From positions 1 through 51,559 of the forward strand of contig CAUJJG010000079.1 in the NCBI GenBank assembly GCA_963205445.1: a DNA stretch of 51,559 bases. Reading direction: 5' to 3'. Of this stretch, positions 40,120 to 48,128 are shown piece after piece; the first letter of the stretch is position 1; the number at the start of each line of letters is the position of its first letter. Source of the DNA: Pseudomonadota bacterium (GTDB lineage: Bacteria; Pseudomonadota; Gammaproteobacteria; Xanthomonadales; Xanthomonadaceae). Both the position numbers and the translations under genes were made by a program. The notes under the pieces are model-generated. The model made no database searches, was not told the DNA's origin, and saw only the letters and a list, made by a program, of their open reading frames with translations.

Positions 40120-40998
40120 TCAGCGCGCCCAGTCGAGGGTGCCGTTGACGACGAAGCTGGCATGGCCGCCTGACCAGACATGGCCATCGGCATCCACTGT
40201 GAGGACGAGGCAGGCATCGTGGCCTACCTCCCGGCCTTGGCTGACCCGATACGTGCCCGCCACGCCCGGGAGGGCATTTCGTTCGGCCAGCCAAGTGGCC
40301 AAGGTGGCATTGGCAGCCCCGGAGGCGGCGTCCTCGAAGCGTGCGGGGGCGCCGACGAAGGCGCGAGCCGCAATGTGGTAGCCAAGGGCATTGCTGCGGG
40401 CGTAGGCAAACAGGCCCATGCTGTCACTGGCTTCGGCAAGGGCAGCAACCGCATCCCAGTCGGGTTGCATGCGGCGCAGCTGGGATTCGTTGGCCACCTC
40501 CACCAACCACCAGCGGCGGCCACCATCCATCAGCACCGGCGGAAGATCACCCAATGCGAGGAAGACGATCGCCGGGGCAAGGCGCGCGTCATCCGCGGTT
40601 GTCACTTCCTTGACGCTGGCACGCGGGGTGCGCACCGCCACGGTTCGGTCGCTGCCTTCCCCGTGCACGCGCAACGGGAGTAAGCCCGCGATGCCTTCCT
40701 GCACCAGCAGCCCGTCGCGGGGCGAGACCAGGCCAGCTTGCAGCAGGGCATGCGCCGTCCCGACGCTGGGGTGGCCGGCGAAAGGTACCTCGCGGCGTGG
40801 GCTGAACATGCGGATCTGGTAGCTGGCTTCAGCAGAACGGGCCGGGAAGACGAACGTGGTTTCGGGCAGGCGAGTCCAGCGTGCGATGGCCTGCATGTCC
40901 GCATCGTCCAAGCCCTGGGCATCCAGGACCACGGCCAAGGGGTTGCCGTCACCCGGGCGGGAGGCAAACACGTCGAGTTGCTGGAAGGGGTAACGCAT
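40120..40998 (-). CDS. PhzF family isomerase/epimerase
   Basis: 292 residues. Two-domain diaminopimelate epimerase-like fold. Catalytic-type glutamate E46 in RLPETTFVFP, FAGHPSVGTAHAL, and the second-domain motif FEDAASGAANATLATW. The true substrate is unknown; phenazine genes are absent, so this is not evidence of phenazine synthesis. The ATG at 40998 gives the family N-terminus MRYPFQQLDVF; a longer frame upstream is not supported. Convergent with the DUF4126 gene. Confidence 0.88.
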   Translation of the reverse strand: MRYPFQQLDVFASRPGDGNPLAVVLDAQGLDDADMQAIARWTRLPETTFVFPARSAEASYQIRMFSPRREVPFAGHPSVGTAHALLQAGLVSPRDGLLVQEGIAGLLPLRVHGEGSDRTVAVRTPRASVKEVTTADDARLAPAIVFLALGDLPPVLMDGGRRWWLVEVANESQLRRMQPDWDAVAALAEASDSMGLFAYARSNALGYHIAARAFVGAPARFEDAASGAANATLATWLAERNALPGVAGTYRVSQGREVGHDACLVLTVDADGHVWSGGHASFVVNGTLDWAR

Positions 40999-41095
40999 CG
41001 GGCCGTGCGCATAGGGGGGCGGGGAGCGCAGGTTACCAGCCCGGCTCAGGCGGGGCGCCCGCGGCGTGGGCGTCTTGTGGTATCCGCACACGGAA

Positions 41096-41119
41096 ACGGC
41101 GGCCCGGGTGGGCCGCCGT
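41096..41119 (-). terminator. Terminator after hppA
   Basis: Perfect 10-bp GC-rich stem (41096-41105 with 41110-41119), 4-nt loop, 18 nt past the hppA stop in the minus direction and followed by TTT. A plausible intrinsic terminator with a short U-tract. Confidence 0.6.
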
Positions 41120-41137
41120 CGTGGTGTTCCGACAGGT

Positions 41138-43306
41138 TTACTCTGCCGAAGTTGCGCTGGCATCCGCCGCGGTTGCTGCGGGTGCATCCGGGGCCGGGTT
41201 TGCTTCCGGCGTCGCGTGCATCACCGGCGCGTTGATGGCCGCAGGTGCAGGTTGCGTGTCGCCGGTGTTGACCGGCAGCAACGGCACGATCAGCAGCGCC
41301 ACGATGTTGATGATCTTGATCAACGGGTTCACGGCGGGGCCTGCGGTGTCCTTGTAGGGATCGCCGACGGTGTCGCCGGTGACCGCGGCCTTGTGCGCCT
41401 CGGAACCCTTGCCGCCGAAGTTGCCGTCCTCGATGTACTTCTTGGCATTGTCCCAGGCGCCGCCGCCGGTGGTCATCGAGATCGCCACGAAGATGCCGGT
41501 GACGATGGTGCCGATCAGCAGGCCGCCCAGCGCCTCCGGCCCCAGCAGCAGGCCCACCACCACGGGAACAGCAACCGGCAGCAGCGAGGGCAGGATCATC
41601 TCCTTGATCGCGGACTTGGTGAGCATGTCCACGGCCTTGTCGTACTGCGGCTTGCCGCTGCCGTCCATGATGCCCTTGATCTCGCGGAACTGGCGGCGCA
41701 CCTCCTCCACCACGCTGCCCGCCGCACGGCCCACGGCTTCCATCGCCATCGCGCCGAACAAGTACGGGATCAGGCCGCCAATCAGCAGGCCGATGATGAC
41801 CCGGTGATCGGACAGGTCGAAGGCGAATTTCATGCCGCCGTTGGCTGCTTCCAGGTTGTGGGTGTAGTCGGCAAACAGCACCAGCGCGGCCAGTGCGGCC
41901 GAGCCGATCGCGTAGCCCTTGGTGACGGCCTTGGTGGTATTGCCCACTGCGTCCAGCGGGTCGGTGATGTTGCGCACCTCCGGCGGCAGTTCCGCCATCT
42001 CGGCGATACCGCCGGCGTTGTCGGTGATCGGGCCGTAGGCATCCAGCGCCACGATCATCCCGGCCATCGACAGCATCGAGGTGGCGGCGATCGCGATGCC
42101 GTACAGGCCGCCGTGCAGATAAGCGAACCAGATCGCCAGACACACCGCGATCACCGGCAGCGCGGTGGACTTCATCGACACGCCCAGACCGGCAATGATG
42201 TTGGTGCCGTGCCCGGTGGTCGATGCTTGGGCAACGTGCTGCACCGGCTTGTACTGGGTGCCGGTGTAGTACTCGGTGATCCACACGATCAAGCCGGTCA
42301 GGATCAGGCCGATCAGCGCGCAGACATACAGATTGAGCGCGCCGTGCTGATTGTCGCCCATCAGCGCGGTGGTGATCGGGTAGAACGCGATCGCCGCCAA
42401 CACCGCCGAAATGATCACGCCCTTGTACAGCGCACCCATGATGTTGGGCTTGTCACCGCTGACCTTGACGAACGCCGCGCCGATGATCGAGGCGAGGATC
42501 GACACCCCGCCCAGCACCAGCGGATACAGCACCGCATTGTGCCCGGCGCTGGCCGTCATCAGCCCGCCCAGCAGCATGGTGGCGATCACCGTCACGGCGT
42601 AGGTTTCGAACAGGTCAGCGGCCATGCCGGCGCAGTCGCCTACGTTGTCGCCCACGTTGTCGGCGATCACTGCCGGATTGCGCGGGTCATCCTCGGGGAT
42701 GCCGGCTTCGACCTTGCCGACGAGATCCGCACCGACGTCGGCACCCTTGGTGAAGATGCCGCCGCCCAAACGCGCGAAGATCGAAATCAGCGAACTGCCG
42801 AAGGCCAGGCCAACCAGCGCGTGCAAGGCTTCCTCGGGCTTGGCATTGAGGTAGCCGGTGAGCAGTGCGTAATAGCCGGCTACGCCCAGCAAGCCCAAGC
42901 CGACCACCAGCATGCCAGTGATCGCGCCACCCTTGAAGGCCACGTTCATTGCCGGGCCCATGCCGCTGCGCGCGGCTTCGGCGGTACGGACGTTGGCACG
43001 TACGGATACGTTCATGCCGATGTAGCCGGCGGCCCCGGAGAGCACGGCGCCAATTGCAAACCCGATGGCGGTATGCCAGTTCAGAAAGACGCCGATCAGC
43101 AGCAGCAGGACGATGCCGGCGACGGCAATGGTGGTGTACTGACGATTGAGATAAGCCCGGGCCCCTTCTTGGATGGCGCCGGCGATTTCCTGCATACGCG
43201 GGTTGCCAGCGGGCTGCTTGTTGATCCACGCGGCCGCCCACAGGCCGTAAGCGATTGCGACGATGGCGCAGGCAAGCGCCAGGACAAGACCGTATTGCTC
43301 CAGCAT
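41138..43306 (-). CDS. hppA: K+-insensitive H+-translocating pyrophosphatase
   Basis: 722 residues, about 16 membrane helices. Hydrolyses PPi and pumps protons. PPi site in [26 protein letters not shown] (about 188-213) followed by [18 protein letters not shown] has lysine at 459, the residue that marks the K+-independent, proton-pumping class. The last 36 residues are an Ala/Pro-rich low-complexity tail beyond the last helix. GGGGAGGGG precedes the ATG. Pairs functionally with the PPi-dependent phosphofructokinase gene 2.8 kb upstream. Confidence 0.97.
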   Translation of the reverse strand: MLEQYGLVLALACAIVAIAYGLWAAAWINKQPAGNPRMQEIAGAIQEGARAYLNRQYTTIAVAGIVLLLLIGVFLNWHTAIGFAIGAVLSGAAGYIGMNVSVRANVRTAEAARSGMGPAMNVAFKGGAITGMLVVGLGLLGVAGYYALLTGYLNAKPEEALHALVGLAFGSSLISIFARLGGGIFTKGADVGADLVGKVEAGIPEDDPRNPAVIADNVGDNVGDCAGMAADLFETYAVTVIATMLLGGLMTASAGHNAVLYPLVLGGVSILASIIGAAFVKVSGDKPNIMGALYKGVIISAVLAAIAFYPITTALMGDNQHGALNLYVCALIGLILTGLIVWITEYYTGTQYKPVQHVAQASTTGHGTNIIAGLGVSMKSTALPVIAVCLAIWFAYLHGGLYGIAIAATSMLSMAGMIVALDAYGPITDNAGGIAEMAELPPEVRNITDPLDAVGNTTKAVTKGYAIGSAALAALVLFADYTHNLEAANGGMKFAFDLSDHRVIIGLLIGGLIPYLFGAMAMEAVGRAAGSVVEEVRRQFREIKGIMDGSGKPQYDKAVDMLTKSAIKEMILPSLLPVAVPVVVGLLLGPEALGGLLIGTIVTGIFVAISMTTGGGAWDNAKKYIEDGNFGGKGSEAHKAAVTGDTVGDPYKDTAGPAVNPLIKIINIVALLIVPLLPVNTGDTQPAPAAINAPVMHATPEANPAPDAPAATAADASATSAE

Positions 43307-43498
43307 GAACCCCTCCCCGGGTCTTCAAAAGGAATGAACGGATCGATGTTGCGCGTGACGATGGTGCAGGACGCGCTCCGACTATCGCACAGACGCATGC
43401 AAAGTGGCGGCCCCGGCAAGCAGGTTCCGCGCCATGCGCGCAGGATTCAGGTGATGCATGCCACGCTGCGCGTTTCTTGAGGGGGTTGGAGGCGCGCA

Positions 43499-44011
43499 AT
43501 GCTGCGAATGCACATGGTTCTGGTGGCTGGCGTGCTGGCAGGCGGCACTGTCTGCGCGGCCGAGCCGCCCCCGGAAATCGCGCGTGGGCCATATCCTCCG
43601 CAGGCTTTGGGCGTACCCCATACCGTGCGTACCTTGCCGGAAGCCTGTGTGCGCATCGACGGGCGGTATGCAAATGATCCGGGGGCGCCTTATGTCATCA
43701 CCATGGTGCGCACCCGTGAGCGTTGCCAACCGCGTGCGGGCGTACTGGATGCGGTTGCCGCGAAGCCTTCTGCGGCTGCCGGGTGGATTCTCAACGATGT
43801 GATCCGCGTGCCCAGTGCAGCGTGTCCAGGCCAGCGTGCCGTGTTGCGCGTCTGGCGCAAGGATTTCCAGGCCGCGCCCCCGCAGCGAGATGCGCAGGGC
43901 CGTGCCAGGATCTACTTGAAGGAGAGCCTCGATGCGGCTCGTGCCGGCAAGCTCAAGACGGTGCCAGCTTTCACCGTGGAGATGACGATGGAAGGGCGGC
44001 GCTGCGATTGA
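43499..44011 (+). CDS. Secreted hypothetical protein
   Basis: 170 residues. A signal peptide is likely (MVLVAGVLAGGTVCA, cleavage near residue 20-21). The mature part is proline-rich at first, with four cysteines (LPEACVRI, RERCQPR, SAACPGQ, GRRCD) that could form two disulfides in the periplasm. No family recognised. Three close Mets at positions 1, 4 and 6 leave the start slightly uncertain. It stands alone on the plus strand amid minus-strand genes, with a 192-nt upstream gap shared with hppA. Confidence 0.7.
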   Translation: MLRMHMVLVAGVLAGGTVCAAEPPPEIARGPYPPQALGVPHTVRTLPEACVRIDGRYANDPGAPYVITMVRTRERCQPRAGVLDAVAAKPSAAAGWILNDVIRVPSAACPGQRAVLRVWRKDFQAAPPQRDAQGRARIYLKESLDAARAGKLKTVPAFTVEMTMEGRRCD

Positions 44012-44017
44012 GGGTTG

Positions 44018-44248
44018 TCAATCCGGCACGGTCACACGCTTGAGCTTGCTTCCCGCGCCGGTCTTGATCGTCACCGCTGACTTCGTGCAACCGAACGTGC
44101 TTGCCACCAAGGCCACCAGTTCGGCATTGGCCTTGCCGTCGACGGGGGCTGACTTCAGTTGCGCCAGCCAAGTGCCGTCCGCTTGCTGCGTGAGTGCGGA
44201 AACGCGGGCGTTGGGCTTGGCCTTGATGTGCAGGATCGGCATGCGCAC
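44018..44248 (-). CDS. yggU: DUF167 family protein (YggU)
   Basis: 76 residues. Contains ILHIKAKPNARVSAL, LAQLKSAPVDGKANAELVALVA and the GSKLKRVTV end, the DUF167 pattern. The structure is known in E. coli (YggU) but the function is not. Convergent with the secreted hypothetical gene, 6 nt apart. A terminator hairpin separates it from the CsgG-like genes upstream. Confidence 0.9.
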   Translation of the reverse strand: MRMPILHIKAKPNARVSALTQQADGTWLAQLKSAPVDGKANAELVALVASTFGCTKSAVTIKTGAGSKLKRVTVPD

Positions 44249-44269
44249 AGGATCGCATGCAGGCGGTGT

Positions 44270-44304
44270 TCTGGAAAACGAAACGCCCGGCAGTGCCGGG
44301 CGTT
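44270..44304 (-). terminator. Terminator after the first CsgG-like gene
   Basis: Perfect 10-bp stem (44282-44291 with 44295-44304) around a 3-nt loop, followed on the minus strand by TTCGTTTTCC. A good intrinsic terminator 26 nt past the stop codon at 44330. Confidence 0.75.
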
Positions 44305-44329
44305 CGTGGGTGCAACGCGTTGGGGGAGA

Positions 44330-45133
44330 TCAGTCGCCCACCTTGAGTCGGCCGCCCTTGCCGAGGCCGCCTTGCACCTGTTGCGGCTGGTAGTTGCGCA
44401 TGGCGCGCACCAAATTGTTGTAGGCATTGGCGAATGCCGCAGCCAAGGCCTTGCCTTCAGGGGTGTTGGTGTAACCGCCCAGCGCACCGAAGCCCGAGCT
44501 GCCGCCGCCACCGATGCCCAGGCCGAAATCGGTCTTGGTGGCATTGCCTTGGGCCACGCCGATCTGCACGCCAGAGCGGTTGTCGATCATGGTCAGCATG
44601 GTTTCGGCTTTCTTGAATTTCAGACCACCAACCACCGCCCCTACTGCGCCCAACTTTCCGCCGAACGCACCAAGTACGCCGCCGATGCCGCCGGCGTTGC
44701 TCTGCGAGAAGTTGATGCTGGGATTCAGCGTGTAGTCGGCAGCCACCATCTGGCCCTTGCCGAAGTCGCTGCCGTCGCGCAGCTCGCCGCTGTCCATCAG
44801 CGCGCGCTCCTGCATCATGTTGCGCATGGCGCGGCCGCGCTCGACCACCACGAAGCAGTTGGACTGCTGGATCAGCATCCGGATGACCGGGATGGTGGAC
44901 GGCAGGCGCAGGTCCGAGGTCAGGTAGCGATACCAGTCGCCTTCCTGCTCCTCGACGACAGCCACGGTGCCCAAGGTCTCGTCGCAATGTTCGAGGTTGA
45001 TCGAAGCGCCCGAAGAGTTGGCACCGGCCGCCGCACCCTGCGGGTCGTTCTTCTTGCTGCGCTGCGCCTGGGCCGGCGCGCAGACGACAGCCAAGCCAAG
45101 GGCCAGCGCAGTGACAGTGAGTGCGTTTTTCAT
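44330..45133 (-). CDS. CsgG-like secreted protein, copy 1
   Basis: 267 residues from the ATG at 45133, with AGGA about 8 nt upstream; an ATG at 45142 is less well placed. Signal peptide MKNALTVTALALGLAVVCAPAQA. The mature part has GTVAVVEEQEGDWYRYL, VIRMLIQQSNCFVVVERGRAM (the CsgG/HfaB core), ADYTLNPSI, glycine-rich stretches, and EGKALAAAFANAYNNLVRAMRN at the end. There is no lipobox cysteine, unlike E. coli CsgG. The curli genes csgA, csgE and csgF are not nearby. Strongly similar to copy 2. Role unknown. Confidence 0.75.
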   Translation of the reverse strand: MKNALTVTALALGLAVVCAPAQAQRSKKNDPQGAAAGANSSGASINLEHCDETLGTVAVVEEQEGDWYRYLTSDLRLPSTIPVIRMLIQQSNCFVVVERGRAMRNMMQERALMDSGELRDGSDFGKGQMVAADYTLNPSINFSQSNAGGIGGVLGAFGGKLGAVGAVVGGLKFKKAETMLTMIDNRSGVQIGVAQGNATKTDFGLGIGGGGSSGFGALGGYTNTPEGKALAAAFANAYNNLVRAMRNYQPQQVQGGLGKGGRLKVGD

Positions 45134-45264
45134 GGGTTGCATCCTGTTGGGTGAAGTAGTTTTACGAAACCTGGTTTCCAGCGGGCGCCCGAGCGAGGAA
45201 CGGGGACGTGGATCCCATTATCGGTGAAACGTGAATCCGTGGCTTACCCCGGACATGTGGGGGG

Positions 45265-46065
45265 TCAATTCCCGGTTGGGAGCGTGCCACCACGCCCCAG
45301 CCCCCCTTCCACCGTCTGGGTTTTGTAATCCCGCATGGCGCGCACCAGCTTGTTGTAGCCGTCTGCGAAGGCGGCGGCCAGAACTTTGCCTTCCGGTGTG
45401 CTGGTGTAGCCCCCCAAGGCACCAAAGGTGCTGCCGCCGCCTGCACCGAGCAGATCGAACTCCGCCTTGGTGGCCCGACCTTGCGCGATTCCGATTTGCA
45501 CGCCGGAACGGTTGTCGAGCACCACCAGCATCGTTTCCGCCTTCTTGAACTTGAGTTTTCCTGCAATCAGGCCGAGCGCCGAGAATTTGCTGGAAATTTG
45601 CCCGATCAGCGCGCCTAGGCCGGCAGCATCCCGTTGCGAAAACACGATGACAGGGTTGATGGTGTAGTCGGCTGCCACCATTTGCCCTTGCCGGATGTTG
45701 CTGCCACGGCGCAACTTGCCGCTTCTCATCAAGGCGCGCTCGCGCTCGATGCTTTGCAGGGCTTTGCCGCGTTCGACCACCACGAAGCAATTGGATTGCT
45801 GAATCAGCATGCGGATGACCGGGACCGTCGATGGCAGGCGCAGATCCGTCGTGAGATAGCGATACCAGTCGCCATCCTGCTCTTCGACGACCGCCACGGT
45901 GCCCATGGGTTTGTCGCAACGCTCCAAGTTCGTGTCGACACCCTGCGCGTTGGCGCCGGCTGCCGCGCCGCTGGGGTCAGGCTTCTTGTCAGTCCATTGC
46001 GCGGTCGCAGGCAGCGACAAACAGGCAAAGACCAAGGTGATGCATGGGAGAACAGCGAATTTCAT
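45265..46065 (-). CDS. CsgG-like secreted protein, copy 2
   Basis: 266 residues from the ATG at 46065. Signal peptide ending LPATAQ. Shares long runs with copy 1: VAVVEEQ-GDWYRYLT-DLRLPST, VIRMLIQQSNCFVVVERG, LKFKKAETML, DNRSGVQIG-AQG-ATK, FGALGGYT-TPEGK. It lacks the second glycine-rich insertion of copy 1 and is more basic around residue 120 (RSGKLRRGSNIRQGQ). No lipobox. The open frame continues upstream inside pfp but is not coding there. A 131-nt gap separates the two copies. Confidence 0.75.
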   Translation of the reverse strand: MKFAVLPCITLVFACLSLPATAQWTDKKPDPSGAAAGANAQGVDTNLERCDKPMGTVAVVEEQDGDWYRYLTTDLRLPSTVPVIRMLIQQSNCFVVVERGKALQSIERERALMRSGKLRRGSNIRQGQMVAADYTINPVIVFSQRDAAGLGALIGQISSKFSALGLIAGKLKFKKAETMLVVLDNRSGVQIGIAQGRATKAEFDLLGAGGGSTFGALGGYTSTPEGKVLAAAFADGYNKLVRAMRDYKTQTVEGGLGRGGTLPTGN

Positions 46066-46103
46066 GGCCGTTTCGGGTATTCCGTTTGCTGTCGTGGCCG
46101 GCA

Positions 46104-47345
46104 TCAACCCCGCTTGCGGCGGGCATGCAGGCCTGGCGAGGCGTAGTTGGGAAGGCCATCGCTGGCATAGCTTGGATAGGCCTCGCCCGAAATCAGGGGT
46201 TGCAGATAGCGTCTGGCGGCTGCCGTGATACCGTAGCCATCCTTGCGGATGTAGCCCTTGGGCAGGGTTTTCTCGCGGTTGGCGATCTGTGCCAGCGGGG
46301 CGATGTCCACATGCCAGCGATAGGGGGTATCGGCATCGCGCACGATCACCGGCATCACCGCGTTCTGCCCGGCCAGCGCACATTCCACTGCTGCACGGCC
46401 CACCGCCATGGCGTGCTCCAGGTCGGTCTTGCTGGCCAGGTGACGTGCCGAACGCTGCAGGTAATCGGGTAGGGCCCAGTGCACCTTGTGGCCCAGAACG
46501 TCCTTCACCCTGCCGGCCAGATGCGAGGCCACGCCACCCAGCTGCGTATGGCCAAAGCTGTCCTTGCCCCCACCGGCGTCCGCCACGAAGCGCCCATCCG
46601 CCGTCCGGATGCCTTCGCTGGCCACGACCACGCAGTAGCCCACGCGTTTGACCACAGCCTCCACCCGGGCGAGGAAGTCGGCTTCGTCGAATACCCGTTC
46701 GGGGAACAGGATCAAGTGCGGTGCGTCGTCCTTGTCGGCGCCGGCAAGACCCGCCGCCGCCGCCAGCCAGCCTGCATGGCGCCCCATCGCCTCGTACACG
46801 AACACCTTGGTCGAGGTCTCGGCCATCGCTGCCACATCCAGTGCGCATTCGCGCACCGACACGGCGGTGTATTTGGCGGCCGAACCGAAACCGGGGCAGC
46901 AGTCGGTCACGGCCAGATCGTTGTCCACCGTCTTCGGCACGCCCACACAGGTCAGCGGGTAGCCGAATTCAGCGGCCAGCTGTGACACCTTCAGGGCGGT
47001 GTCGGCCGAATCGTTGCCGCCGTTGTAAAGGAACCAGCGAATGTCGTTGGCGCGGAACACGTCCAGCAGTCGTTCGTATTTGTCCCGGTCCTGCTCCAGC
47101 GTTTTGAGCTTCAGCCGGCAGCTGCCAAATGCCCCCCCTGGGGTCTGCGCAAGCTGCTTCACTTCGCTGGCGGTCATCCCTGAGGTGTCCAGCAAGTCGC
47201 CTTGCAAGGCCCCGAGAATGCCGTTGCGGGCCGCCAGGACGCGCACCTTGCGCTTGCGGGCAGCCTGGATCACGGCCGAGGCGGTGGCATTGATGACGGC
47301 GGTCACGCCGCCGCTCTGGGCATACAGCAAATTGCCTTCCGGCAT
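46104..47345 (-). CDS. pfp: PPi-dependent 6-phosphofructokinase
   Basis: 413 residues. Interconverts fructose 6-phosphate and fructose 1,6-bisphosphate with PPi. YNGGNDSAD (108-115) has aspartate D112 where ATP-type enzymes have glycine. PKTVDNDL (137-144) has lysine K138. Both are marks of the PPi-using group. Also seen: GFGSAAKYTA, MGRHAGWLAA, PERVFDE. The ATG at 47345 has AAGGA 7 nt upstream. Divergent from adk; on the same strand as hppA. Confidence 0.95.
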   Translation of the reverse strand: MPEGNLLYAQSGGVTAVINATASAVIQAARKRKVRVLAARNGILGALQGDLLDTSGMTASEVKQLAQTPGGAFGSCRLKLKTLEQDRDKYERLLDVFRANDIRWFLYNGGNDSADTALKVSQLAAEFGYPLTCVGVPKTVDNDLAVTDCCPGFGSAAKYTAVSVRECALDVAAMAETSTKVFVYEAMGRHAGWLAAAAGLAGADKDDAPHLILFPERVFDEADFLARVEAVVKRVGYCVVVASEGIRTADGRFVADAGGGKDSFGHTQLGGVASHLAGRVKDVLGHKVHWALPDYLQRSARHLASKTDLEHAMAVGRAAVECALAGQNAVMPVIVRDADTPYRWHVDIAPLAQIANREKTLPKGYIRKDGYGITAAARRYLQPLISGEAYPSYASDGLPNYASPGLHARRKRG

Positions 47346-47438
47346 GGCGAAATCCTTGGGATGAGGCCCTGAAGTTGCAGGGAAATGCAGTAAGCTGACC
47401 GCATTTCTCGGCGCGAAGTCGCAGTCTAGCGCCGGATT

Positions 47439-47448
47439 GCGCGACAAT
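47439..47448 (+). promoter_or_regulatory. Candidate -10 element of adk (GCGCGACAAT)
   Basis: GCGCGACAAT ends 27 nt before the adk ATG, in the 130-nt space between divergent pfp and adk. A third variant of the decamer also seen upstream of dsbB, pdxH and mgtE. Confidence 0.45.
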
Positions 47449-47475
47449 TCACGGGTCATTTTCTGGAGCGATGCG

Positions 47476-48054
47476 ATGCGATTGGTTCTGTTGGGGGCGC
47501 CGGGTTCGGGCAAAGGGACGCAGGCGGCAAGGTTGAAGGACTTCCTGCAGGTACCGCATATCTCCACCGGTGATCTCTTGCGGGCCGAAGTGGCAGCAGG
47601 TTCTCCCTTGGGCTTGCAGGCGAAGGAAGTGATGGCCCGTGGCGATCTGGTCAGTGACGAGATCCTCCTGGGCATGCTGAAGGACCGCTTCTCGCGTCCC
47701 GATACCCAGGCGGGCTTCATTCTGGATGGCTATCCGCGCAATTTGGCCCAGGCCGATGCGCTGGACAAGCTGTTGGCCTCGTTGGGCCAGAAATTCGATG
47801 CTGCCGTGCAGCTGGTGGTGGACAACGAGCAGATCATCGAGCGGCTTGCCGGTCGTGCCAAGGCCGAGGGGCGGGCGGATGACACCCCCGAATCCGTGCG
47901 CCACCGTCTGAACGTGTATGACGAAAAGACCGCGCCGGTGGTGGAGTTCTATCGTCAGCATGGGCAATTGACTGCCGTCGATGGCGTGGGCGAACTGGAC
48001 GTGGTGTTCACCCGGATCGTGGAAGCGATTCAGGCGGGGCACGACGTCGGCTGA
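47476..48054 (+). CDS. adk: Adenylate kinase (short form)
   Basis: 192 residues. Equilibrates ATP + AMP with 2 ADP. P-loop GAPGSGKGTQ at 7-16, AMP-binding STGDLLRAEV and LDGYPRNLAQ, and the end ERLAGRAKAEGRADDTPESVRHRL, where the long LID domain of E. coli Adk (214 aa) is replaced by a short loop. Length fits the short bacterial form. The ATG at 47476 has GGAG 7 nt upstream. Confidence 0.96.
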   Translation: MRLVLLGAPGSGKGTQAARLKDFLQVPHISTGDLLRAEVAAGSPLGLQAKEVMARGDLVSDEILLGMLKDRFSRPDTQAGFILDGYPRNLAQADALDKLLASLGQKFDAAVQLVVDNEQIIERLAGRAKAEGRADDTPESVRHRLNVYDEKTAPVVEFYRQHGQLTAVDGVGELDVVFTRIVEAIQAGHDVG

Positions 48055-48097
48055 AACTTGGCTCGCCTTGCCGGGGCAGCCAGGCCGGGCGAGCAAA

Positions 48098-48120
48098 CCG
48101 GCGTTTCCGCCGGAATGACG
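48098..48120 (-). repeat. REP-like palindromic unit (copy 2)
   Basis: On the minus strand this reads CGTCATTCCGGCG-GAAA-CGCCGG (stem 48098-48103 with 48108-48113). It is the same kind of short palindrome as at 18261-18286, in opposite orientation. It ends 8 nt before the mpl ATG, so it overlaps the ribosome-binding region of that gene. Confidence 0.55.
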
Positions 48121-48128
48121 GACGGAAC

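Noticed and set aside
40120-40998. Phenazine biosynthesis from the PhzF-like gene
   Set aside because: No other phz genes are present, and most PhzF-family members are epimerases/isomerases of unknown substrate. The class II DAHP synthase alone (phzC is of this class) is explained by the shikimate pathway.
41066-43480. Long open frame (804 codons) antisense to hppA on the plus strand
   Set aside because: It is a mirror of codon bias in a high-GC gene. The minus-strand product is a clear, complete pyrophosphatase and the antisense translation is histidine/glutamine-rich with no family pattern.
44330-46065. CsgG-like pair as curli secretion lipoproteins
   Set aside because: Signal peptides end in AQA and ATA with no lipobox cysteine, and no curli subunit genes are nearby; only fold-level similarity is claimed.
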